Assembly: GCA_027036735.1 (NCBI GenBank)
Contig: JALWDU010000046.1
Location: 1-38,706 of the forward strand
Direction of reading: 5' to 3'
From: Aquificales bacterium
Lineage (GTDB): Bacteria > Aquificota > Aquificia > Aquificales > QOAS01
Length of the DNA: 38,706 bases
Made by a program: the position numbers and the translations under genes. This document shows, piece after piece, positions 9,023 through 17,765 of this stretch; the stretch's first letter is position 1, and each line of letters opens with the position of its first letter. Under the pieces are notes generated by a model. The model saw only the letters and a program-made list of their open reading frames with translations. It searched no databases and was not told the DNA's origin.

Positions 9023-10552
9023 ATGGCTTTGTCCTATGAAGAGGCTTTGAAAATTTTGGAAGAGAGACTTAAAGAGTTTGAACCCAAGGCTAAATTGGAC
9101 GAGGTCGGTGTCGTTTACTACGTCGGTGACGGTGTCGCCAGGGCATACGGACTCGACAACGTAATGGCTATGGAAATCGTCGAATTCGACACCGGCGTTA
9201 AGGGTGTTGCGTTCAACCTCGAGGAAGACAACGTCGGTATTATCATACTCGGTTCCGAAGCGGGTATTAAAGAAGGTTCTTTGGTTAAGAGAACCGGTCA
9301 AATCCTCTCCATCCCCGTTGGAAAGGGTCTTATAGGTAGAGTTGTTGACCCCTTGGGTAATCCCCTCGACGGCAAAGGACCTATCGAATACGAATACTAT
9401 TCCCCCGTTGAAAAAATCGCACCCGGTATCGTCAAGAGGAAACCCGTTCACGAGCCCCTCCAAACCGGTATTAAGGCTATCGACGCCATGATTCCCATCG
9501 GTAGAGGTCAGAGGGAGCTCATCATCGGTGATAGGAACACCGGTAAAACCACCGTTTGTATCGATACCATTCTCGCCCAGAAACAGCACAACGAACAGAA
9601 CCCCGACGATAAGATTTACGCCGTTTACGTCGTTATAGGTCAGAGGAGAAACGCCGTTGCAAGGCTGGTTGACCTCCTCGAAAAACACGGCGCTATGGAA
9701 TACACCACCGTTGTGGTTGCCGACGCGAATATGGCACCCGCACTGCAATTCCTCGCACCCTTCAGCGGTTGTACGATTGGCGAATACTTCAGGGACAACG
9801 GTATGCACGCGGTCGTCATCTACGACGACCTGACCAAGCACGCCGAGGCTTACAGGGCACTCTCCCTACTTATGAGACGTCCCCCCGGTAGGGAAGCCTA
9901 TCCCGGTGACGTATTCTACCTCCACTCGAGGTTGCTCGAGCGTGCGGCAAAACTCAACGACGAGCTAGGCGCCGGTTCGTTGACCGCACTACCCATCATC
10001 GAGGCTAAGGCGGGTGACGTTACCGCATACATTCCCACCAACGTTATATCTATTACCGACGGTCAGATATTCCTCGAAACCGACCTCTTCAACAAAGGTA
10101 TAAGACCCGCTATTAACGTAGGTATTTCGGTTTCCAGGGTCGGTGGTGCCGCCCAAACCAAAATAATGAAAAAGGTTGCCGGTAAACTCCGTCTAGACCT
10201 CGCTCAGTTTAGGGAACTCGAGGCATTCGTTCAATTCGCGTCCGAACTCGACGAGGCTACCAAGAAGGTCATCGAAAGGGGTATGAGATTGGTCGAACTC
10301 CTCAAGCAGGAACCCTATAACCCCATTCCCTTCGAAAAGCAGGTTATAGCCATTTACGCCGGAACCAGGGGTTACCTCGACGATATACCCGTTGAGGCTG
10401 TTAGAAAATTCGAAAAAGAACTTTACGCTTACCTCGATGCGGAAAAACAAGACCTCCTGCAGAAAATTAGGGAGGTCAAAGACCTCACCCCCGAAATCGA
10501 AGAGGAAATTAAGAAAACCCTCGAAGAGTTCAAGAAAAAATTCGTTCCCTAA
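9023..10552 (+). CDS. atpA: F0F1 ATP synthase subunit alpha
   Basis: [15 protein letters not shown]-loop, [17 protein letters not shown] signature; full length 509 aa. Confidence 0.98.
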   Translation: MALSYEEALKILEERLKEFEPKAKLDEVGVVYYVGDGVARAYGLDNVMAMEIVEFDTGVKGVAFNLEEDNVGIIILGSEAGIKEGSLVKRTGQILSIPVGKGLIGRVVDPLGNPLDGKGPIEYEYYSPVEKIAPGIVKRKPVHEPLQTGIKAIDAMIPIGRGQRELIIGDRNTGKTTVCIDTILAQKQHNEQNPDDKIYAVYVVIGQRRNAVARLVDLLEKHGAMEYTTVVVADANMAPALQFLAPFSGCTIGEYFRDNGMHAVVIYDDLTKHAEAYRALSLLMRRPPGREAYPGDVFYLHSRLLERAAKLNDELGAGSLTALPIIEAKAGDVTAYIPTNVISITDGQIFLETDLFNKGIRPAINVGISVSRVGGAAQTKIMKKVAGKLRLDLAQFRELEAFVQFASELDEATKKVIERGMRLVELLKQEPYNPIPFEKQVIAIYAGTRGYLDDIPVEAVRKFEKELYAYLDAEKQDLLQKIREVKDLTPEIEEEIKKTLEEFKKKFVP

Positions 10553-10605
10553 TAGGTTTTCCCTTTTTCCTTCCGTCTATCGATAAAACTACTAAAGGAA
10601 ATTTT

Positions 10606-10635
10606 TTTGAAGGGAAAATTCCCCTCAAAGTTTTT
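10606..10635 (+). terminator. Putative intrinsic terminator of atp cluster
   Basis: TTTGAAGGGAA-AA-TTCCCCTCAAA stem (one mismatch) followed by GTTTTTG. Confidence 0.55.
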
Positions 10636-11341
10636 GAAGGTTTTCCGCTATCTCCTTGGCGAGGAGCAGGTAATTAAGTTCGCTTTCGAGGTTATTCTTC
10701 GCATCTATTAAAACCTCGATGGGAACAAAACCCCTCTGTTTAATCTTTTCGATAAAAGTTTCGGTGGTTTTTCCCAACAGAAGGGGAAATATCTTGTCTT
10801 GAAAACCTATGTTGGAGAGTATCGACAAAATCTGTTTTTCCTCAAAGGGGTATAGATATCCGCTTAACGGAAACCCTTTTAGTCCGAGATAGTATTCCCA
10901 CCCCTTTAGGATTGTATCCCTTTTTGCCACCGCTAAGGGGATATAAAAGGGTAATTTTTCCCTTAGGGTGGCTATTACTTTATCTGCTTTAGGAGGTTTT
11001 ACATTTCTCACAACCTCCGCCAGGTGGGGATTTCCAAGGATTTCGTCCAAAATTAGGGAAAAACCTTCCGTTAGAAATTCCCCTTTTAGTTCGGTGCAGT
11101 TTGGAATATCCCCACAATTGGAGGAAAGAATAAAAGTTTTTCCCTTTTGGGGAATGGCGGAAAGTATTTGAATTTCCCACTCGGTGGGGTTGGGTATTAA
11201 AAAGAGGGAAATGTCCCCGTCGGCGGGTAAGGGGCGGTCGGTATAGCGGAGACAGATATTACTTTGCGAATCTATCAGATAATCCCGAAGAAGGAGGTAA
11301 AGAAGATAACCTTCGCCGGAGGCGTAAACGTCTATAACCAT
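10625..11341 (-). CDS. Hypothetical protein; weak resemblance to bacterial PGI/PMI-type SIS proteins
   Basis: 238 aa ORF with good context; C-terminal TETFIEKIKQRGFVPIEVLIDAKNNLESELNYLLLAKEIAENL only weakly resembles the bifunctional phosphoglucose/phosphomannose isomerase C-terminus. Confidence 0.55.
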   Translation of the reverse strand: MVIDVYASGEGYLLYLLLRDYLIDSQSNICLRYTDRPLPADGDISLFLIPNPTEWEIQILSAIPQKGKTFILSSNCGDIPNCTELKGEFLTEGFSLILDEILGNPHLAEVVRNVKPPKADKVIATLREKLPFYIPLAVAKRDTILKGWEYYLGLKGFPLSGYLYPFEEKQILSILSNIGFQDKIFPLLLGKTTETFIEKIKQRGFVPIEVLIDAKNNLESELNYLLLAKEIAENLQKL

Positions 11342-11380
11342 AAAAAGTTTATTTTTAATATCAATATTGTTAAAAAGAAG

Positions 11381-12286
11381 TTAACGGATAACTTGCAAAC
11401 CGTAAGACCTTAAAATCTCCCTTAATCTTTCCTCCTTCTCGGGTGGCATTTCGCAAAGGGGTAGCCTGAAGGATTTCTCCTCTATAAGTCCGAGCATCCA
11501 CGCCGCAGTCTTAACCGGTACGGGGTTGGTATCCATAAAAAGGGCTTTAAATAAGGGGAATAACCTGTAATGAATTTCCCTCGCTTTTTTAAAATCCCCT
11601 TCGAGGGCAGCGGAAACCATTTCCTTAACCTCTTTGGGGAGAATGTGATTTGCAACCGATATAACGCCGTCGGCACCGAGGGACATCATCGGGAGGGTTA
11701 GGCTATCGTCTCCCGATAGTATTACAAAATCCTTTCCGAGTTCCTTTTTCAATTCCGAAATCCTATCCATGTTGCCGACGCTCTCTTTGGAACCGACGAT
11801 GTTGGGACACTCCTCTCTCAACCTCTTTAAGGTCGAAACCTCTATCTCCCTGCAGGTTCTACCGGGAATGTTGTAAACGATAATGGGGATATCGACCTCT
11901 TTAGCCAAGGTTTTGTAATGTCTGTAAAGACCCTCTTGGGAAGGTTTGTTGTAATAGGGCACGACGACGAGGGCGGCATCCGCACCCGCTTCTTTTGCAA
12001 AGGCGGTAAGCTCTATAGCCTCGTGGAGGGAATTTGCACCGGTTCCCGCTATAACCGGCACGCGCCCGTTTACGTGCTCCACGGCAACCTTTATAACGTT
12101 TTCGTGCTCTTCGTAGGTCAGGGTGGGGCTTTCCCCCGTAGTTCCGCAGACCAAAATCGCATCGGTGCCGTTTTCTATCTGGTAATCGATGAGTTTCTTC
12201 AACCCTTCGTAGTCAACCTCTTTTCCGTTATTCCTAAAGGGGGTTATTAGTGCGATAACCGAACCTCTAATAGTTTCGTATCCCAT
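11381..12286 (-). CDS. dapA: 4-hydroxy-tetrahydrodipicolinate synthase
   Basis: GSVIALITPF, CGTTGESPTL, YYNKPSQEGLYRHY, YNIPGRT, GSKES, ILSGDDSLTLPMMSLGADGVISV; start MGYETIRG with TAAGGAGGA RBS. Confidence 0.96.
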   Translation of the reverse strand: MGYETIRGSVIALITPFRNNGKEVDYEGLKKLIDYQIENGTDAILVCGTTGESPTLTYEEHENVIKVAVEHVNGRVPVIAGTGANSLHEAIELTAFAKEAGADAALVVVPYYNKPSQEGLYRHYKTLAKEVDIPIIVYNIPGRTCREIEVSTLKRLREECPNIVGSKESVGNMDRISELKKELGKDFVILSGDDSLTLPMMSLGADGVISVANHILPKEVKEMVSAALEGDFKKAREIHYRLFPLFKALFMDTNPVPVKTAAWMLGLIEEKSFRLPLCEMPPEKEERLREILRSYGLQVIR

Positions 12287-12379
12287 TACCGTCCTCCTTA
12301 GGTAGGATTTAAGTTTACCCACAAAAGGGAAGCTTTAGTTTCGCACGGAAATAGAAAAGGCGGAGAGAATAAAGCTTCT

Positions 12380-13570
12380 ATGAAGCTTTGGCTTTTCGGT
12401 CTTTACGGCATAGTCGGTTCCACCGCGGTTGTGGGTGAGAGAGCTATAAAAAAGGGATTGAGCGATACAACAGGTTTGGTTTCCGAATTGCCTATTTTTG
12501 AAAGGTTAAAAGATTACGCCCCCTTGGATTTCGAATTTGGCGGACACGATATAAGGGAAATTGATAAAAACCTCTTCCAAATAGTGGAGGAACACTGGGA
12601 ATTAAACCAACACTTCGATTACAGAATTCTTTTAAAACTCAAAGAGGATTTGGAAAAGATAAGAGCCAAAAAGGGAACTGCATTAAATTGCGGTGAAGGT
12701 GTCTTGGAGGAGTTAAAACCCCTTTCCACCCTTGAGGAGGAGGGTTTAACCCTTTCCCAAATAGTGGAGAGATTGGAAAAAGACCTTTTGGAGTTTGCCG
12801 ATAGCGAAACCGTTGCAATAAATGTCGCCTCCACCGAACCGACCCCCGAATTCGACCCCGAATATCACGCTACCCTGGAGGGGTTTGAAAGGGCTATAGA
12901 GGAGGATAGGAGGGATAAAGTCACGGCATCTATGCTCTACGCCTACGTTTCGCTGAAAAACGGCATACCCTTTGCAAACTTTACCCCCAGCGTTTCGTCC
13001 TCAATCCCCGCCTTAAAAGAGCTTGCCGAACGGGTTGGGGTTCCCCACGCCGGAAACGACGGAAAAACCGGGGAAACCCTGGTTAAAACCACCTTGGCAC
13101 CCATGTTCGCCTACAGAAATCTAAAAGTCTTGGGATGGATGGGTTACAACATTCTCGGAGACCTCGACGGGAAGGTGTTGGCGCACGAGCAGAACAAACG
13201 GAGCAAGATAGTTTCCAAAGATAAAGTTGTGGGCAAGATATTAGGCTACTACCCCTACACCATTACCGAGATAAATTACTTCCCCTCCCTGCAGGACAAC
13301 AAAACCGCCTTCGATTTTATACACTACCAAGGCTTTTTGGGAACTAAGATGAAGTTTTACTTCATTTGGGACGCCATAGACGCAATAGTAGCCGCGCCGC
13401 TCGTTTTGGATATAGCGCGCTTTCTACTCCTGGCTAAGAAGAAGGGACAAAAGGGTGTCGTTAAAGAGCTTGCCTTTTTCTTCAAATCGCCGATGGATAC
13501 CGACGAATACAACACCCACAAGCAGTTTGAAATTCTCAAAAAGTGGTTTGAAACTTTGGTTTCCTCTTAA
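12380..13570 (+). CDS. ino1: Inositol-3-phosphate synthase
   Basis: GLYGIVGSTAVVGERAI, NVASTEPTPE, NFTPSVSSSIPAL, HAGNDGKTGETLVKTTLAPMF, GYNILGDLDG, GFLGTKMKFYFIWDAIDA. Confidence 0.95.
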   Translation: MKLWLFGLYGIVGSTAVVGERAIKKGLSDTTGLVSELPIFERLKDYAPLDFEFGGHDIREIDKNLFQIVEEHWELNQHFDYRILLKLKEDLEKIRAKKGTALNCGEGVLEELKPLSTLEEEGLTLSQIVERLEKDLLEFADSETVAINVASTEPTPEFDPEYHATLEGFERAIEEDRRDKVTASMLYAYVSLKNGIPFANFTPSVSSSIPALKELAERVGVPHAGNDGKTGETLVKTTLAPMFAYRNLKVLGWMGYNILGDLDGKVLAHEQNKRSKIVSKDKVVGKILGYYPYTITEINYFPSLQDNKTAFDFIHYQGFLGTKMKFYFIWDAIDAIVAAPLVLDIARFLLLAKKKGQKGVVKELAFFFKSPMDTDEYNTHKQFEILKKWFETLVSS

Positions 13571-13664
13571 AGGTTTCCTCCTATCTCCCTACACTTTTTA
13601 AGGGTTGTTATTCTCGGATACCTCAAAGGGTATTGCGAAAAAGGAAGGAAACTCAAAAAGTGTT

Positions 13665-14300
13665 CTATTCCTTTATCTTCCTCAAAAAGTTCGCCCTTAG
13701 GTCTTCGCTCTCCTCGTAGAGTCCGTAAAAAGCCTCGGTAACCATATAGGCGTTGCTCTCGTTTACACCCCTTACGGTCATACACATGTGTTTAGCCTTT
13801 ACGTAAACCGCTATCCCCTTAACGGTTGGAAGTAGGTCTAAGAAAGTTTTAACAACCTGTTTGGTGAACAGCTCCTGTATTATGGGACGGCGGGCGAGCC
13901 ACTTTATTATTCTCGGTATTTTCGAAAGCCCGAGGACTTTGTCCTCGGGGATATATTCGAAGTAAACATTCCCAATTATCGGCAAAAAGTGGTGGGAACA
14001 TAGCGACTTTATCTCTATGGGACCCACAAATACGGGAACCTTTTCCACAACTTCGTCCGCCTCCATACTCGAGAGGTCGAAAACCGTCACCGGAGGCATT
14101 GGGGTGAAATTCCCCTCGGTAAATTCGAGAAACATCTTAGCAACCCTTCGGGGGGTGTCGACCATATTGGGGTCGTTTTTCCAATCGAAACCCAAAGTGG
14201 TGAGAAATTCTTCGAACAACCTTTCGAGTTTTTCCCTTCTCCTTTCCAGTTCCTCTTTGGGGAGTGGAAGGTTTTCCCAAGACTTTATCAGTTTTTCCAA
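13665..14300 (-). CDS. folE: GTP cyclohydrolase I
   Basis: VDTPRRVAKMF, SLCSHHFLPIIGNVYFEYIPEDKVLGLSKIPRII, ARRPIIQELFTKQV, KHMCMTVRGV. Confidence 0.97.
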   Translation of the reverse strand: MEKLIKSWENLPLPKEELERRREKLERLFEEFLTTLGFDWKNDPNMVDTPRRVAKMFLEFTEGNFTPMPPVTVFDLSSMEADEVVEKVPVFVGPIEIKSLCSHHFLPIIGNVYFEYIPEDKVLGLSKIPRIIKWLARRPIIQELFTKQVVKTFLDLLPTVKGIAVYVKAKHMCMTVRGVNESNAYMVTEAFYGLYEESEDLRANFLRKIKE

Positions 14301-14377
14301 CCTCGAACCTCCGAAGGGGGAATTTTAAAACCTTCCGCTTAAGGGGATTTATGAATTAAAAAAGAGACCAAAAGGGG

Positions 14378-14620
14378 TTAGCATTTACACTCCTTAACCT
14401 TCAGGGCGCGGAGGAAATCCATTACCGGACACCAGTTGGTAAACGCCGATTGAATTTGGTTGAGAGCCATAAATATCAAAAAGGCTTTCCAAAACCAGTG
14501 GACGCACGCGGCGGGTAGTATCCCTATTAGGGTCACCACCAATAAAACCGAACCGGCTATAAACCTAAGCCAGCGGGACATATCCCAATCCCTAAAGCCG
14601 GCAAATTCCACCTTAAACAT
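14378..14620 (-). CDS. DUF2892/YgaP-like small inner membrane protein
   Basis: 80 aa, two hydrophobic segments, RWLRFIAGSVLL...N...F...CPVMDFLRALKVKEC pattern. Confidence 0.7.
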   Translation of the reverse strand: MFKVEFAGFRDWDMSRWLRFIAGSVLLVVTLIGILPAACVHWFWKAFLIFMALNQIQSAFTNWCPVMDFLRALKVKECKC

Positions 14621-14647
14621 AAGAGCAGTTAATATAACAAACTCCTA

Positions 14648-15121
14648 ATGTTCCGCATAGGATTTGGTTTTGACAGCCACCCCTTCGACCCCGAAGGGGA
14701 TAAACCTTTAAAACTGGGCGGTGTAATTATCTCTAACGAACTTTCCCTAAAGGGGCATTCCGACGCCGACGTTTTGCTCCACGCCATTACCGACGCAATT
14801 TTGGGCGCCTTAGCCGCACCCGACATAGGGGAATTGTTTTCTCCCAAAGACCCTAAGTGGAAAGATGCCCCCAGCGAGATTTTCCTCCGAAAGGCTATCT
14901 ATATGATGGAAGAACTCGGTTATAAGATAGGGAATATCGATTGCACCGTCGTTTGCGATAGACCTAAAATTTCGCCCCACAAGGAGAGGATTGTCGGAAA
15001 CTTGGCGAAACTCCTAAAGGTCGATAGGGGAAGGGTTAACGTAAAGGGGAAAACAACGGAGGGTTTTTGCGACATCGACGGTATAGCGGTATTTTGTAAC
15101 GCCTTGCTGATTAAGGTTTAA
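14648..15121 (+). CDS. ispF: 2-C-methyl-D-erythritol 2,4-cyclodiphosphate synthase
   Basis: RIGFGFDSHPF, LKLGGVIIS, GHSDADVLLHAITDAILGAL, DIGELF, VNVKGKTTEGF. Confidence 0.97.
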   Translation: MFRIGFGFDSHPFDPEGDKPLKLGGVIISNELSLKGHSDADVLLHAITDAILGALAAPDIGELFSPKDPKWKDAPSEIFLRKAIYMMEELGYKIGNIDCTVVCDRPKISPHKERIVGNLAKLLKVDRGRVNVKGKTTEGFCDIDGIAVFCNALLIKV

Positions 15122-15131
15122 TTAACCCTTA

Positions 15132-16073
15132 ATGGGCTTTACCGTTTACTTTTTGAACACCTTCCCTTCCGAAGCCCAAGTTTCGAAAATTTTCCGCCTC
15201 TTTACCGACCTGCTTTGGGACATAGACCAGATAAAGTTTGAAAACGGTTCTTACCGCTCCTTTATAGGGAGAAAGGAAGATATAGTCGTCGTATCGCCGG
15301 AGATAGAGAGTCCTTTCCTCTACCTGGAGGAGTTGGTTTTAGACCATATAAACCTGTTTTTGCCCTTATCCACCGCCAAATGGGGGGAAGTGGAGAAATT
15401 GCTCCAAAGGGTGTGGGAGGAGGAGAACGTTTTCCACAAGAGGTTGTTCGTTTACAGAAGTTATCCCGATGCGGTGGAAAATATCCCGGTGGAAGAACTA
15501 TCCGATAACGTGTTACTCAACGAGAAATATCTTTCGGTAATCTCCGAGGAGAGAATCCCCCTTTTGGAAACCGAAGAGTTCTTTACCTCCGAAGGTGAAG
15601 AGTTGGAGGAGGTAGTCGGAAAACTGCTTAGGAGACGCCGCCTTACCGTATCCACCGCGGAGAGTTGCACCGGTGGTTTGGTAGCCGCCACACTGGTAAA
15701 CGTTCCCGGAAGTAGCGAATACTTCAAAGGTTCGGTTATAGCCTACTCCAACGAGGTAAAGGAAAAACTTTTGGGGGTTAAGAGGGAGACCTTAGAAAGA
15801 TTTGGAGCGGTCAGCCCACAAACCGCCGAGGAGATGGCTATCGGTGTGAGGAAACTCCTAAAGACCGACATAGGTATATCGACAACCGGAATAGCGGGAC
15901 CCGGCGGGGGAACGGCGGAAAAACCGGTTGGGTTGACCTATTTTGCCGTAGCCCATCCGGAGGGGGTTGAGGTATTTAAAAAGGTATTTCCCTACGATAG
16001 GAACCAGAATAGACTTTCGGCTACCTACTACCTGCTTTACCAACTTTACAGAATCCTTAAAAGGGAGCTTTAA
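15132..16073 (+). CDS. CinA-like protein: CinA C-terminal (NMN deamidase-type) domain with divergent N-terminus
   Basis: C-terminal half RRLTVSTAESCTGGLVAATLVNVPGSSEYFKGSVIAYSNEVKEKLLGV...ISTTGIAGPGGGTAEKPVGLTYFA is CinA-C; N-terminal ~165 aa lacks canonical CinA-N motifs. Confidence 0.85.
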   Translation: MGFTVYFLNTFPSEAQVSKIFRLFTDLLWDIDQIKFENGSYRSFIGRKEDIVVVSPEIESPFLYLEELVLDHINLFLPLSTAKWGEVEKLLQRVWEEENVFHKRLFVYRSYPDAVENIPVEELSDNVLLNEKYLSVISEERIPLLETEEFFTSEGEELEEVVGKLLRRRRLTVSTAESCTGGLVAATLVNVPGSSEYFKGSVIAYSNEVKEKLLGVKRETLERFGAVSPQTAEEMAIGVRKLLKTDIGISTTGIAGPGGGTAEKPVGLTYFAVAHPEGVEVFKKVFPYDRNQNRLSATYYLLYQLYRILKREL

Positions 16074-16354
16074 AAGTCCCTCCTTATGTAGAATTCGAGA
16101 AATCCCCCTGTAGGTTCCTCCCAGCGGACTTTTATATTATCGACCCGCGCGAGCGGGGGACCCTTCTTTAAATCCTCCAAAAATTCCTTTAGGAGGACTT
16201 CGTCCCCTTCGGCTACAACCTCCACCCTACCGTCGGGGAGGTTTCTAACCCAACCGGTAAGCCCGTATAAATTCGCCCTCTTTTCGGTGAAATACCTAAA
16301 TCCCACTCCCTGAACCCTACCGGAGATAAAGGCGTGGAGCCTCTTTTCCGCCAT
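16070..16354 (-). CDS. acyP: Acylphosphatase
   Basis: AFISGRVQGVGFRYFTEKRANLYGLTGWVRNLPDGRVEVVAEGD; start at MAEKRL (16354). Confidence 0.95.
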   Translation of the reverse strand: MAEKRLHAFISGRVQGVGFRYFTEKRANLYGLTGWVRNLPDGRVEVVAEGDEVLLKEFLEDLKKGPPLARVDNIKVRWEEPTGGFLEFYIRRDF

Positions 16355-16379
16355 AGGATTTAAATTTAACTTTCGACCC

Positions 16380-17732
16380 ATGTATAGCCTCCGATTGGCG
16401 AAACACCTCAAGGGGAAACATTACGGTCTGCCCCGAACCTTTAGGGGGGTTTCCATAAATTCGAAAACCGTTAGGGGTGGCGAACTCTTTGTTCCACTAA
16501 GGGGTCAAAGGTTTGACGGACACACCTTTATAGGGGAGGCTCTAAAGAGGGGAGCGGTCGGATTTTTCTTTGAGAGGGGTAAGCTCTCGCCGTCCCAAAT
16601 TCAAAAGCTTACCCGCAGGGCTTTTGCTATTGAGGTCGAAAATACCTTTGAAGCCCTAAAAAGGATAGCCCGCCTTCGGCGGGAGGAATTTAGGGGAAAG
16701 GAGATAATAGCCGTCACCGGTTCGGCTGGCAAGACCACTACAAAGGAGCTTATCGCCCACCTGCTGGCAAGCCATTTTGAGGTTTATAAGACACCGGGAA
16801 ACCTAAACTCGCAGATAGGCTTGCCCCTCGCACTCGCAAACGCCGACCCCAACGCCGACTTTTGGGTCTTCGAACTCGGCGCCGACCGAAGGGGAAACAT
16901 CTCCCAGTTGGGGGAACTCTTAAAACCCACCCTTTCGGTGTTAACCTCCGTGGGAAAAGCCCACCTCGAGGGTTTTGGAAACTTTGAAAACCTCCTGTGT
17001 GCGAAGGGTGAAATATTCTTCCCACCGAGTGTAAAGAGAGCGGTTATTCCAAAAGAGGTAGAAGAGTGCTATCGCCACCTTTTGTGGGGAAAGGATTACC
17101 TAACCTTCGGTAAGGGCGGAAATGTTGCGGTATCCCGCTATCGGTTTCTAAAAACGGGAAAGACCCTTATGGAGGTGGAGGATAGAACTCTAGAGGTTCC
17201 TCTTTTGGGTGAGGGAATAGTTAGGGCGACCGAAGCCGCTATAGGTGTTTTGAAAGTATTGGGTTTCCCTTGGGAGGAGTTTATCGAAGCCTTTTCCACC
17301 TTTAGGGGCGAGTGGGGAAGAATGCAACCCCTTTTGGGGGACGGCTATCTGGTTATAAACGATACCTACAACGCCAACCCGCTATCGGTAGCCTCCGCAA
17401 TAAGGACACTCTCGAAGATAGAGGGATACCGCAAACGGGTTTTAATCCTCGGCGATATGCTCGAACTGGGAAGGGAAGAGATAAAGGAACACCTAAAGGT
17501 GGGAGAACTTATAGAGAAATCCCCAATAGGTGAGGTCTATCTATTTGGAAACCTAACGCGGTTTACCTGCAAAGCTATAAAGACCAAAAGGTGTTTTTAC
17601 AGCTCCGATAAAGACCTTCTTAAGGAGCTTTTGGCAAAATTTCACCCACAAAAGGGTGTTGTCTATTTGGTTAAAGGCTCGCGGGGTATGAAGATGGAGG
17701 ATTTTTTACCCGTTTTGGGGATAGAAATTTAA
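16380..17732 (+). CDS. murF: UDP-N-acetylmuramoyl-tripeptide--D-alanyl-D-alanine ligase
   Basis: AVTGSAGKTTTKELI P-loop, PGNLNSQIGLPL, NDTYNANPLSV, VLILGDMLELG, KGSRGMKME. Confidence 0.96.
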   Translation: MYSLRLAKHLKGKHYGLPRTFRGVSINSKTVRGGELFVPLRGQRFDGHTFIGEALKRGAVGFFFERGKLSPSQIQKLTRRAFAIEVENTFEALKRIARLRREEFRGKEIIAVTGSAGKTTTKELIAHLLASHFEVYKTPGNLNSQIGLPLALANADPNADFWVFELGADRRGNISQLGELLKPTLSVLTSVGKAHLEGFGNFENLLCAKGEIFFPPSVKRAVIPKEVEECYRHLLWGKDYLTFGKGGNVAVSRYRFLKTGKTLMEVEDRTLEVPLLGEGIVRATEAAIGVLKVLGFPWEEFIEAFSTFRGEWGRMQPLLGDGYLVINDTYNANPLSVASAIRTLSKIEGYRKRVLILGDMLELGREEIKEHLKVGELIEKSPIGEVYLFGNLTRFTCKAIKTKRCFYSSDKDLLKELLAKFHPQKGVVYLVKGSRGMKMEDFLPVLGIEI

Positions 17733-17765
17733 TGAAGGAAAACGTAAAGGGGATAGAAAGAAAGG

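Noticed and set aside
8978-9841. 287-aa minus-strand ORF antisense to atpH/atpA
   Set aside because: Mirror-frame ORF produced by codon bias; the sense strand is clearly ATP synthase alpha.
13567-13785. 72-aa minus ORF overlapping the folE 3' end
   Set aside because: Out of frame with folE and Arg/Gly-rich; it fits the shadow-ORF pattern.
16680-17025. Minus-strand ORF 16750..17025 and similar Arg/Pro/Gly-rich peptides
   Set aside because: Antisense to murF with no family signal.
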